This document shows positions 1 through 6,305 of a stretch of 6,621 nt of DNA, piece by piece. This stretch comes from Erysipelothrix sp. (GTDB lineage: Bacteria; Bacillota_I; Bacilli_A; Erysipelotrichales; Erysipelotrichaceae). Under the pieces are notes generated by a model. The model was not told where the DNA came from and did not search any database. It was given only the letters and a program-made list of their open reading frames with translations. The position numbers and the translations under genes are program-made. How positions within the stretch are numbered: position 1 is the stretch's first letter; every line of letters begins with the position of its first letter. Where the stretch lies: the NCBI GenBank assembly GCA_030152625.1, contig JASLJD010000003.1, positions 1 through 6,621 on the forward strand, read 5' to 3'.

Positions 1-219
1 ACTGTTATTGGGTATTTGATGTGAAAAGCTTATCGCAATCTCTTTTGAACGCACTGCAGCCAAATTAGACAAACCAGAATCGAGCACAATTTGACTTTTA
101 CCCAAACGTTGTCGCTCAGCATTCATTTTCTGAACCATCAAAGTTTGATAGTCACTTGCAATTACAGATGTGTTTGTCAGTGAAAATAAAAAAATAAAAA
201 GAATCATAACCAGTAACAT
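1..219 (-). CDS. Secreted CAP/SCP-like domain protein (5' part, runs off window)
   Basis: This is the first 73 codons of a gene that continues past the left edge, so it is partial at its C-terminus. Residues 1-21 form a hydrophobic stretch (MLLVMILFIFLFSL...) ending at a plausible signal peptidase site after VIAS. From about residue 29 the sequence follows the opening of the bacterial CAP (YkwD-like) fold: MNAERQRLGKSQIVLDSGL, then SNLAAVRSKE and SFSHQIPNN. Glu60 and His67 sit where the family has its first conserved Glu and His. CAP proteins are extracellular and their bacterial biochemistry is mostly unknown. The ATG at 219 was chosen because it directly precedes the hydrophobic segment; it lacks the usual positive charge. 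An in-frame TTG at 243 would add an Arg-containing start (YRESGSC) but has no visible ribosome site. The gene is separated from its neighbour by a terminator and has its own -10 box. Confidence 0.72.
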   Translation of the reverse strand, partial: MLLVMILFIFLFSLTNTSVIASDYQTLMVQKMNAERQRLGKSQIVLDSGLSNLAAVRSKEIAISFSHQIPNNS

Positions 220-268
220 ACATGACCCACTTTCTCTATACAAAGGAATTGAAAAATTTCTTACTTTT

Positions 269-297
269 ATTATAACGTTTTTTCATAAATGACGAAA
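269..297 (-). promoter_or_regulatory. Likely promoter of the CAP-protein gene
   Basis: The minus strand carries a perfect TATAAT at 269-274. The -35 region 16-17 bases upstream (TTTCGT or TTCGTC, 291-297) is a poor match to TTGACA. The -10 box lies downstream of the preceding operon's terminator and about 50 bases before the CAP start, as expected for an independent sigma-A promoter. The call rests mostly on the -10 box. Confidence 0.5.
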
Positions 298-306
298 GAA
301 CATAGC

Positions 307-337
307 AAAAAGCACTCTCAAAATGAGAATGCTTTTT
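307..337 (-). terminator. Intrinsic terminator ending the ACT-UPF0210-PaaI-DsrE operon
   Basis: AAAAAGCA-C-TCTCA pairs with TGAGA-A-TGCTTTTT around a three-base loop (321-323) with one mismatch (315/329). On the minus strand the right arm runs into TTTTT. It begins six bases after the DsrE-like stop codon. The symmetric A and T flanks could also make it work on the plus strand, but no plus-strand gene runs into it. Confidence 0.85.
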
Positions 338-342
338 CTATA

Positions 343-657
343 TTATGGCTTAATATAAGCATAGCCTTTTTCTTGGTACTCAATCAAAGTATAAACCCCT
401 GATGAGACAACTTTCAAGCTCGGTGAAAGTGATTCAGGCGCTATTTCATAGGCTTTGAGTGAATTTTGACACAAGAAAACGTTTGAACCAGCTTTCGTCA
501 ATGCAATTAATTCATCTTCCCGATCACAAAGAATTTGAACTGCCTCTCCATTGATTAATACAATTGTTTCTTCTAATTCAAACTTTTGTAAATTTAAGAG
601 ATTGGCCTTTGTGTGCGCAAAACGGTTGATTTCATTAAGATGAAAAATAACTCGCAT
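343..657 (-). CDS. DsrE/DsrF-like family protein
   Basis: This 104-residue protein matches the small cytosolic DsrE/DsrF/TusD-like fold. It opens with a strand (MRVIFHLNE), has NLLNLQKF leading to the strand ETIVLINGEAVQ, then FLCQNSLKAYEI with a conserved cysteine (Cys63) in a C-x-N-S motif, and ends with LKVVSSGVYTLIEYQEKGYAYIKP-type sequence typical of the family. Members with this cysteine are associated with sulfur transfer or redox chemistry, but no substrate can be named here. The ATG at 657 follows an excellent ribosome site, AAGGAGG (663-669), which overlaps the stop codon of the thioesterase gene upstream, so the two are co-translated. It is the last gene of its operon; the terminator follows directly. 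The family call is firm; the role is not known. Confidence 0.85.
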   Translation of the reverse strand: MRVIFHLNEINRFAHTKANLLNLQKFELEETIVLINGEAVQILCDREDELIALTKAGSNVFLCQNSLKAYEIAPESLSPSLKVVSSGVYTLIEYQEKGYAYIKP

Positions 658-667
658 GTCTGCCTCC

Positions 668-1021
668 TTACTTCACACGATACATCGTAAACATCGCTCG
701 AACAAGATGACGATCGTGCTCATCAAATAAATCCACTTCAACAACTACCGTCTTTCGTGTCTTTTGAAGTGTTTTACCTACGCCGATAATTTGTCCGGAT
801 TTGACTGCATTCATATACTGAATATTACCGTTCAAGGTAACATAATCCCCCTCATAACGGTGGGTTACAGCCCCCGCAATGGAATCGGCCATCGTATAAT
901 AAAGCCCACCATGGACGTAACCATAATAATTAAGGTGATAAGCTTCCAAATCGACTTTCGCTTTCGCATAACCTGTATCGGTTTCTAGCACGTCGATATG
1001 ATTATATTGCATAAAATCCAT
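668..1021 (-). CDS. PaaI-family hotdog-fold thioesterase
   Basis: This 117-residue single-domain hotdog protein has the PaaI signature N-Y-Y-G-Y-V-H-G-G (residues 31-39), followed by the long central helix LYYTMADSIAGAV, in which Asp46 sits at the position of the catalytic acid of PaaI-type acyl-CoA thioesterases. VTLNGNIQYMNAVKSGQIIG and the C-terminal strands TVVVEVDLFDE and LVRAMFTMYRVK complete the fold. Enzymes of this family hydrolyse small or aromatic acyl-CoA thioesters as tetramers in the cytosol; the substrate cannot be read from the sequence. The ATG at 1021 was chosen because AGGAG (1031-1035) lies nine bases upstream and overlaps the stop of the UPF0210 gene; a second ATG three codons in is less well placed. 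It is the third gene of the ACT-UPF0210 operon. Confidence 0.9.
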   Translation of the reverse strand: MDFMQYNHIDVLETDTGYAKAKVDLEAYHLNYYGYVHGGLYYTMADSIAGAVTHRYEGDYVTLNGNIQYMNAVKSGQIIGVGKTLQKTRKTVVVEVDLFDEHDRHLVRAMFTMYRVK

Positions 1022-1033
1022 TTTCTATCTCTC

Positions 1034-2392
1034 CTAATTTTTAAAACTGTGTACCGGTGCAGGAACATGGCCCTTCCTGCTAACAAATTGGTGATTGTCA
1101 AATCGATTCACCGGCATAATGGGAGCATAACCGAGTAAACCACCAAACTCAACATACTCACCTACATTTTTTCCAATGACTGGAATAATTCGACTTGCTG
1201 TTGTTTTATTATTGATCATTCCAATGGCTGCCTCGTCGGCCATCATACCAGCCAACGTTTGCCAAGAGATATCACCAGGCACGGCAATCATATCAAGACC
1301 AACCGAACAAACAGCTGTCATCGCCTCGAGTTTTTCCAAATTCAAGGCACCTTCTTCAACGGCATGAATCATGCCTTGGTCTTCACTCACGGGAATAAAA
1401 GCACCACTGAGCCCGCCAACATGAGTGGAGGCCATCAAACCACCTTTTTTAACAGCATCATTGAGCATTGCTAAGGCGAGGGTCGTACCCGGAGCTCCAG
1501 CCCGTTCCAAGCCCATCACTTCGAAAATCTCAGCAATACTATCCCCTACTTTGGGTGTCGGTGCAAGAGATAAATCAATGATACCAAAATCAACAGAAAG
1601 ACGACGTGCTGCCTCTTGACCGATAAACTGGCCAATGCGTGTAATCTTAAAAGCCGCTTCTTGAATTTTATTTGAAAGCTCTGAAAAATCAGATGCAGTT
1701 TCTTTTTCTAAAATTGAACGAACAACTCCCGGACCGCTCACGCCGACACTTAAAGTGACATCTTTGTTGCTGAGGCCATGATAGGCTCCAGCCATGAAAG
1801 GATTATCATCAACAGCATTGCAAAAAGCGACAAATTTCGCAGCGGCAATACTGTTTTCATCTTTACTGGCTTCCGCCATTTTAATGATTGCTTTGGAAGT
1901 TAATTCAAGGGCATCCATGTTTAAGCCATCACGTGTTGAGCCCATATTGATCGAGCCACAGACATGATCTGTTTCTGAAAGTGCTTGAGGTAATGACTCC
2001 AGTAGAATATAATCGGATTCACTCAAACCCTTGGAAGCCAAGCTTGAAAATCCTCCAATAAAATCGACGCCTAATTCTTTCGCTGCTCGGTCAAGTGTAT
2101 GCGCAATCGATACATAGGAATCAGTCTTACAAGCTGCCGCCGCAACTGCAATCGGAGTAATTGCAATCCGCTTATTAACAATAGGAATGCCGTATTCAAG
2201 TTCTAAATCTTCCGCTACTTTGATTAAGTCTTTAGCATAGTGACTAATCTTTTGATAAATTTTCTCATTAAAACGATCGATGTTTTCATCTGCACAATCC
2301 ATCAGACTGATCCCCATTGTTAAGGTTCGAACATCAAAGTGGTGGTCTTGCACCATTTCTTGCAATTCTAAGGCTTCATAACTTTTAATCAT
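1034..2392 (-). CDS. UPF0210 (DUF711, 'PFL family') protein
   Basis: The product of about 452 residues matches the full length of the UPF0210 family. Recognisable blocks are [15 protein letters not shown] near the N-terminus, [87 protein letters not shown] and, close to the C-terminus, [16 protein letters not shown]. The fold is related to pyruvate formate-lyase and anaerobic ribonucleotide reductase, but I see no glycyl-radical motif and the function is unknown. The ATG at 2392 is preferred over a GTG at 2401: AGGTG lies six bases before it, and it overlaps the end of the ACT gene by eight bases, so translation is coupled. This pair (UPF0237 then UPF0210) is a widespread arrangement in Firmicutes. 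The gene stops with TAG, and a second TAG follows in frame two codons on. Confidence 0.93.
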   Translation of the reverse strand: MIKSYEALELQEMVQDHHFDVRTLTMGISLMDCADENIDRFNEKIYQKISHYAKDLIKVAEDLELEYGIPIVNKRIAITPIAVAAAACKTDSYVSIAHTLDRAAKELGVDFIGGFSSLASKGLSESDYILLESLPQALSETDHVCGSINMGSTRDGLNMDALELTSKAIIKMAEASKDENSIAAAKFVAFCNAVDDNPFMAGAYHGLSNKDVTLSVGVSGPGVVRSILEKETASDFSELSNKIQEAAFKITRIGQFIGQEAARRLSVDFGIIDLSLAPTPKVGDSIAEIFEVMGLERAGAPGTTLALAMLNDAVKKGGLMASTHVGGLSGAFIPVSEDQGMIHAVEEGALNLEKLEAMTAVCSVGLDMIAVPGDISWQTLAGMMADEAAIGMINNKTTASRIIPVIGKNVGEYVEFGGLLGYAPIMPVNRFDNHQFVSRKGHVPAPVHSFKN

Positions 2393-2672
2393 TCTGAGCA
2401 CCTGCTATTCGATGCATTGTTTCAAAAACTTCTGTTCTTTGAAAGTTAATCTCAATACCAAGTTTTTCAGAAAGGACTTGGAATTTTTCTTTCATGCTTT
2501 TAAAAGATTCCTTTGTTTGCTTCAAATCGACAACCATAAACATATTAAAATAGTCTTGGACAAGACTTTGGCTAATATCCACGATATTCACATTGTTTTC
2601 AGCTAAGAGTGCCGAGACTTCGGCGATGATCCCTACTTGATCTTTCCCAACTACCGTAACAATCGCTTGCAT
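2385..2672 (-). CDS. ACT domain protein, UPF0237 family
   Basis: This is a 95-residue protein consisting of one ACT domain. The first strand and loop, [20 protein letters not shown], include the D-x-V-G-I-I-A turn that binds small ligands in ACT domains; NIVDISQSL and FNMFMVVDL are the next strands, and [17 protein letters not shown] is the C-terminal part typical of UPF0237. ACT domains usually sense amino acids, and this family is GcvR-like, but the ligand is unknown. The ATG at 2672 has a strong ribosome site (AAGGTGG, 2680-2686) seven bases upstream. A possible -10 box TAAAAT lies at 2695-2700 with no clear -35, which would give a leader of about 15 bases. It is the first gene of a four-gene operon and overlaps UPF0210, suggesting that it binds or regulates that protein. 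Confidence 0.92.
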   Translation of the reverse strand: MQAIVTVVGKDQVGIIAEVSALLAENNVNIVDISQSLVQDYFNMFMVVDLKQTKESFKSMKEKFQVLSEKLGIEINFQRTEVFETMHRIAGAQND

Positions 2673-2706
2673 AAATCATCCACCTTTCTGTTCTATTTTA
2701 ACATAA

Positions 2707-2731
2707 AAAAAGGGGATAAACTCCCCTTTTT
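2707..2731 (-). terminator. Intrinsic terminator after the licB-like gene
   Basis: AAAAAGGGGA pairs perfectly with TCCCCTTTTT around a five-base loop (2717-2721). On the minus strand the stem is followed by an uninterrupted T run (2711-2705). It starts five bases after the permease stop codon and separates the choline genes from the ACT-UPF0210 operon. Confidence 0.92.
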
Positions 2732-2735
2732 GACT

Positions 2736-3638
2736 TTATTTGCTTTCCTTCATCCCATAGAATGCACCAAAAAGTAAAAGTAAGACAAAAATTAATTCTT
2801 GCCAAGAAAAAATTCCAAAAAAGATTATTTGAAAGAGAAATGCCCAAGCGGGATAGGTAATATTTAAAGCCATTGCTTTGCTTGGCCCCACTTCCGCAAT
2901 ACCACGATAATAAAAAAGATAAGAGGCGGTAGCGCTTAAAGCAGCCAGTATCAATAAAAACAAGGCAGTCTTACTGCTCAAAAGAGGGCTCAAGTGCTCA
3001 TAACCGATTCGGGGTACGATGAAAAGCGCATAGACTAACATTGAGGTGAATTGCCGAACACCCAAAGCAAGGTCTGAGGAAACATCTTCCTTCAAACTCG
3101 CAGCAACAATCACCGCTTCACTTCCCCAAGCTAAGACAGTTATTAGAACTGCAAAAAGACCGATAAAGGAAAAGCCTTCCATATTCGCCCCTGCAACACT
3201 CATCGCCATAATAGCCAAGATCGAGATTGAAAGACCAATCACCTGTTCTTTACTGATCTCTTCTTTTAAAAATAGGTAGGATAGAAAAGCACCCACTGCT
3301 GGATAAACCGATGAAATTGCTGCTGTTAAAGCAGGATTCATTTTTGATAGGGCAAAAAGATAAGCCCCCATACCAATCGGACCACCCAAGATCGCAGCAA
3401 GGGCAATACTGAGTCCCGATTTTGATTTTAAAACACGGAAAAAATCACGGATTTGTTTTCGAAATAAAAAGAGAATTAAAAGAAAAACAAAAGAAAAACT
3501 GTCATGTAAAAATGTAGAAAGCCATGTCAAATGAGGCACATTGGGCATGGCGCTGAGTGCAACACTCAAGACAACTGTTCCCAAGCCCCAAAAAAGACCT
3601 GATAATAAGGCGTTTCGATATTGTTTCAAATAAATCAT
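2736..3638 (-). CDS. licB: LicB-like choline permease (EamA/DMT family)
   Basis: The product is a 300-residue integral membrane protein with about ten hydrophobic segments, the standard size for a two-repeat EamA/DMT transporter. The first repeat ends with AAISSVYPAVGAFLSYLFLKEEIS (residues 106-129) and the second with NITYPAWAFLFQIIFFGIFSWQELI, both typical EamA signatures. GGPIGMGAYLFAL (85-97) and LAWGSEAVIVAA (169-180) followed by VRQFTSMLVYA resemble LicB, the choline importer of the lic locus. Its ATG overlaps the TGA of the upstream LicC-LicA fusion (ATGA), so the two are translationally coupled. A GAGGAG ribosome site lies only two bases before the ATG, which is unusually close and suits a coupled start. 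Choline uptake for the adjacent kinase is the obvious role; ethanolamine or another small solute cannot be excluded from sequence alone. Confidence 0.85.
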   Translation of the reverse strand: MIYLKQYRNALLSGLFWGLGTVVLSVALSAMPNVPHLTWLSTFLHDSFSFVFLLILFLFRKQIRDFFRVLKSKSGLSIALAAILGGPIGMGAYLFALSKMNPALTAAISSVYPAVGAFLSYLFLKEEISKEQVIGLSISILAIMAMSVAGANMEGFSFIGLFAVLITVLAWGSEAVIVAASLKEDVSSDLALGVRQFTSMLVYALFIVPRIGYEHLSPLLSSKTALFLLILAALSATASYLFYYRGIAEVGPSKAMALNITYPAWAFLFQIIFFGIFSWQELIFVLLLLFGAFYGMKESK

Positions 3639-5092
3639 AACTCCTCAAAATATTTTAGTGCGATATCGCTATACTCTTGTGCGTATTCAAATTGTTTTGG
3701 TCCGTATTCACCATAATATTCGCCAAAGTTCTCTTTGTATTGTGTCCATAAACTCCACAAGAATCCCGCAAGTGCAACATAAGCATAAAGTAAAGCTTTG
3801 TCTCGGGTATTTGCTTCACGTTCAAGATAGAGTTCAAACAATAAGTCTAACTCATCACGATTATAATAACTGTAGATGGCAAACATCGCGATATCAAGAT
3901 AGGGATCAGCCATGCCCGCATATTCCCAGTCAATCAAACGAATACTGCCATCTTTGAGAACCAAGAAATTATCTTTGACTGAATCAATATGGCAAAGACG
4001 TAATTCGTTGGCGTGTTCTTGACTGTATTTTAAAAGTTTTTTAACCTTAACTAAAACTTCATCATGCCCCTCATAATAATCAACATTTTCTTGATCACAA
4101 ATACGTAAATAGGAACGAATTTCTGTTTCCAAGTCAAAGGCATGATCTACTTGAATTTTCGCTTTGTGAAGATCTTGTAAGATCAAGACAGCTTTTTTCA
4201 CTTCTTCAATATCTTCGTCATCAAGCATTTCAACACCATCATAATAACGAGTAATTTTATAACCTTTAATCGGATTGATGTAAATAATTTCATCCGCAAT
4301 ATCTAAGGCATCAATTTGACGATAAACTTCAGCTTCTTCACTTCGACTGATGAGTTCACTGGTTCCTCTTCCTGGTACTCTGAAGACATAACGCCGATCA
4401 TTAATACTAAAGAGGAAGGAACGATTTGTCATTCCTTTTTCCATTGGGCGAATATCAAAGATTTCATCCGGCTTAACCTTGAATTCATGCGCAATCACAT
4501 CCAAGGTCTCATGCTTCCCTAGACCTAAATAGGTTCTGTCGAAAGCTCGTAAAGATTCAATCGTATCCAATCGATAAACATCGTGGGCTTTGAGATCTTT
4601 CAGCTGAATGGTGCTTTCTTTTAACAGCCGGTTGAAAAACTCATGGAAGGCAAAATGCTTAGAGTCTTCAAGAATCTTACGAGCATGATCAGAAGTCTTT
4701 CGATCGAAAAAGAGTGGTCCCTTCAAAATCCACTGATGATTAGGGAGTCTTTTTTCAACGGATATAAAACGACCATCTTCCTGTAAAACTGGATAGTGAC
4801 CATTTAATAAAACACTGTGCCGTAAAGCACCATACCAAGAACGGTAAGCATGCTGTTTTAAAACCCAATCTCCAATATAAAGATCAGCCGTTAAAACATA
4901 GGTCCGTGCAAGTTGATCGGATACCAAGGATAAACTACTGATATCAAAATCATCTTTGAAATTGGGATTATAAACTAATTCAACATTGTAAAGATCTTTT
5001 AAATAATCAAATTGTTCCGCATAGTAGCCAACAACCACTGTGATATCGTGGATGCCAACTTTTTTTAATTGTTTAATTTGTCTTTCAACCAA
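3635..5092 (-). CDS. licA: Downstream open part of the fusion: rest of the nucleotidyltransferase plus complete choline kinase
   Basis: Downstream of the TAG the frame stays open for 485 codons from a TTG at 5092. The kinase half is intact: FRVPGRGTSELISR (phosphate-binding region), LCHIDSVKDNFL with the Brenner-type catalytic Asp and Asn (H-x-D-x4-N; Asp461 and Asn466 in fused numbering), IDWEYAG with the metal-binding Asp479, then DPYLDIAMFAIY. These are the residues expected of LicA-type choline kinases, which make phosphocholine from choline and ATP in the cytosol. The nucleotidyltransferase remnant keeps DITVVVGYYAEQFDYL and a LTAD aspartate but lacks the glycine loop. A GGGGTGA (5097-5103) lies four bases before the TTG, so internal initiation is conceivable, but TTG at 5092 is probably only where the open frame first offers a start. 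It overlaps the permease by ATGA. Confidence 0.55.
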   Translation of the reverse strand: MVERQIKQLKKVGIHDITVVVGYYAEQFDYLKDLYNVELVYNPNFKDDFDISSLSLVSDQLARTYVLTADLYIGDWVLKQHAYRSWYGALRHSVLLNGHYPVLQEDGRFISVEKRLPNHQWILKGPLFFDRKTSDHARKILEDSKHFAFHEFFNRLLKESTIQLKDLKAHDVYRLDTIESLRAFDRTYLGLGKHETLDVIAHEFKVKPDEIFDIRPMEKGMTNRSFLFSINDRRYVFRVPGRGTSELISRSEEAEVYRQIDALDIADEIIYINPIKGYKITRYYDGVEMLDDEDIEEVKKAVLILQDLHKAKIQVDHAFDLETEIRSYLRICDQENVDYYEGHDEVLVKVKKLLKYSQEHANELRLCHIDSVKDNFLVLKDGSIRLIDWEYAGMADPYLDIAMFAIYSYYNRDELDLLFELYLEREANTRDKALLYAYVALAGFLWSLWTQYKENFGEYYGEYGPKQFEYAQEYSDIALKYFEEL

Positions 5093-5158
5093 CGGTTCAC
5101 CCCGGACTTCTAAAAGACCGTGTGGTGTGTCGTAGGTGAATGGGATAAAACGAGAACC

Positions 5159-5365
5159 CTATCCTGAAGCTAAAATGATGGCATTTTCAACACGATATGC
5201 TTTTAACCACTGTATTCCCTTTTCTGTTAAAAAATAATCTTTATTTTCTTTTTCAATAAGCGCAAGATCTAAGGCTTTTTGAACACCGCGATGTCCAAAC
5301 TCTTTAAGATCTTTTTTCTGAACCTTTTCCTGTTCGAAAATATATTGACATAAATCGAATAACAT
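5159..5365 (-). CDS. Upstream fragment of the fusion: winged-helix-like domain and first strand of the nucleotidyltransferase
   Basis: This 68-codon fragment ends at the premature TAG. Residues 1-50 look like a compact winged helix: a first helix LFDLCQYIFEQEK, a putative recognition helix GHRGVQKALDLALI, and the wing and last helix YFLTEKGIQWLKAY. The final residues, RVENAIILASG, are the first strand and loop of the nucleotidyltransferase, showing that the fragment belongs to the gene downstream rather than being an independent small regulator. Fused LicC-type proteins in other Firmicutes carry a comparable N-terminal domain of unknown purpose; a regulatory or protein-protein role is a guess. 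The start at 5365 has a good ribosome site (AAAGGAAG, about 5373-5380). If translated alone the product is unlikely to have enzyme activity. Confidence 0.5.
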   Translation of the reverse strand: MLFDLCQYIFEQEKVQKKDLKEFGHRGVQKALDLALIEKENKDYFLTEKGIQWLKAYRVENAIILASG

Positions 5366-5387
5366 ATAAATCTTCCTTTCTAAATAA

Positions 5388-5411
5388 AAAGAAAAGCATA
5401 CGCTTTTCTTT
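5388..5411 (-). terminator. Intrinsic terminator overlapping the lipid kinase stop codon
   Basis: AAAGAAAAGC (5388-5397) and GCTTTTCTTT (5402-5411) form a perfect ten-base inverted repeat with a four-base loop. On the minus strand the stem runs into TTTTTATTT. The stem is weak in G and C and includes the first two transcribed bases of the kinase TAA. It lies 23 bases before the start of the lic gene, whose own promoter I cannot identify with confidence. Confidence 0.7.
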
Positions 5412-6300
5412 AAATAACAAGTTCAATACCACGATGTCGATTTTTAATGCGGATTGTTTTTTTATCGCCACCGTATTCACCATCAATATTCCAGGCAATC
5501 GGTTTAGAGGATCGGATACAAAGTTCTTTGCTTTTGAAGGTAACAAACATTTTACCACTGTAATCATTGTGAAGCATGCCTTGAAGAATCAAACGAAGAT
5601 CTTTGACACTTCGAGGTTTTTTGATGAAGAGGACCTCAAACTCGCCATCATCCAAAGCATAAGAATCGGGGTCGAAATGGAAAATATTCCCCATTGATTT
5701 GGAATTACTGATCGATCCAAAAACATATTCACCTGAAAAGTTTAGATCCGATGTTTTCACAGCAATATGGTAGCTGTGTATTTTTCGGAAACTCACCAAG
5801 CCATAGAGGATATAGGCCCGATAACCCAACCAGTTTTTCATTTTTTGGGGAGTCCGATAAGTTACCTCTGTAAAATTACCAAAGGTTAAAGCGTAAACAA
5901 AGGTCTGCTGTTCGTCGACTTGGCCATAATCAAATTTCTTTGTCTTCATCGGATGAAGACGACCTAAGATCTCCTCAAGTTCTAGCTCATCTATTTTTAA
6001 ATTCTGAGCGATTTCATTGGTTGTGCCGGTTGGTAAAATGAGAAGAGGACAATCAAAGTCATGACAATGCATGCCATGGACCGTGTGACTAATTGTACCA
6101 TCACCGCCACTGGCTATGATGACATCATAGTCTGCCTTTTGTTCTTTCAACATCCCTAAAATTTCATAGGGCCCAAAATCAGGCAGTGTTTCGTGTAAAT
6201 CATAATCAATCGAGGCCTTTTGAAGATATTGAAGAATGCGACCATACTCATCGCGCTTTTTCACACCCGATTTAGGATTGTAAATCAAAATTGCTTTCAT
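5410..6300 (-). CDS. Diacylglycerol/lipid kinase (DgkB/YegS/BmrU family)
   Basis: The 296-residue product has the usual length and order of motifs of soluble bacterial lipid kinases. ILIYNPKSG (4-12) is the first strand, VIIASGGDGT (60-69) is the nucleotide-binding GGDGT motif, LPTGTTNEIA (89-98) corresponds to the usual LPxGTxND, with Glu in place of Asp, and ALDDGEFEVLFI (215-226) and WNIDGEYGG (270-278) are the C-terminal family signatures. Such enzymes phosphorylate diacylglycerol or similar lipids at the membrane face using ATP; in Gram-positives DgkB recycles diacylglycerol released during lipoteichoic acid synthesis. The ATG at 6300 is preferred because AGGTGA lies five bases upstream. 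A GTG at 6309 would overlap the preceding gene's stop as GTGA but has no good ribosome site. It is probably co-transcribed with the gene upstream. Confidence 0.9.
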   Translation of the reverse strand: MKAILIYNPKSGVKKRDEYGRILQYLQKASIDYDLHETLPDFGPYEILGMLKEQKADYDVIIASGGDGTISHTVHGMHCHDFDCPLLILPTGTTNEIAQNLKIDELELEEILGRLHPMKTKKFDYGQVDEQQTFVYALTFGNFTEVTYRTPQKMKNWLGYRAYILYGLVSFRKIHSYHIAVKTSDLNFSGEYVFGSISNSKSMGNIFHFDPDSYALDDGEFEVLFIKKPRSVKDLRLILQGMLHNDYSGKMFVTFKSKELCIRSSKPIAWNIDGEYGGDKKTIRIKNRHRGIELVI

Positions 6301-6305
6301 TCTTC

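Larger units (their letters stand above)
3635..5365 (-). pseudogene. LicC-LicA fusion (winged helix + nucleotidyltransferase + choline kinase), interrupted by in-frame TAG
   Basis: Read through one stop codon, this is a 576-codon gene with three parts: a small winged-helix-like domain (residues 1-58), a LicC-like NTP transferase (about 60-285) and a LicA-like choline kinase (about 300-576). This matches a fused architecture known in Firmicutes. Codon 69 (5159-5161) is TAG and falls inside the nucleotide-binding loop: IILASG-stop-GSRFIPFT, where the family has L-[AS]-x-G-x-G-S-R. There is no frameshift and no other stop. Any of Tyr, Leu, Trp, Gln, Lys, Glu or Ser would be restored by one base change. 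Residue 82 is His in TPHGLL, where LicC proteins have the conserved Lys of TPK. The ATG at 5365 has AAGGAAG seven bases upstream. A nonsense mutation or a base-call error is most likely; TAG is a normal stop elsewhere in this window. Confidence 0.8.

Noticed and set aside
1034..2392. Glycyl-radical enzyme, because the family is labelled 'PFL'
   Set aside because: No C-terminal R-V-x-G-[FWY]-type glycyl-radical loop is present, and no activating radical-SAM gene is adjacent.
3658..3957. Plus-strand open frame of 99 codons
   Set aside because: It lies wholly antisense to the well-conserved choline kinase C-terminal region, has no ribosome site and has no recognisable family. The other plus-strand frames at 764-988, 1176-1619, 2412-2606, 3046-3279, 4316-4522 and 5434-5697 are rejected for the same reason.
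5159..5161. Reassigned TAG codon (alternative genetic code)
   Set aside because: The UPF0210 gene ends with TAG at the family's normal length, and the other complete genes use TAA or TGA without extra in-frame TAGs, so a single disrupted gene is simpler.
5140..5180. Phase-variable repeat controlling the lic gene, as in lic1 of Haemophilus
   Set aside because: There is no tandem repeat or homopolymer tract around the stop; the change is a single in-frame codon, not a frameshift.
5304..5567. Minus-strand open frame of 87 codons spanning the lipid kinase end and the lic start
   Set aside because: It overlaps the conserved NIDGEYGG end of the kinase in another frame and runs through the terminator hairpin; composition and context indicate a chance frame.
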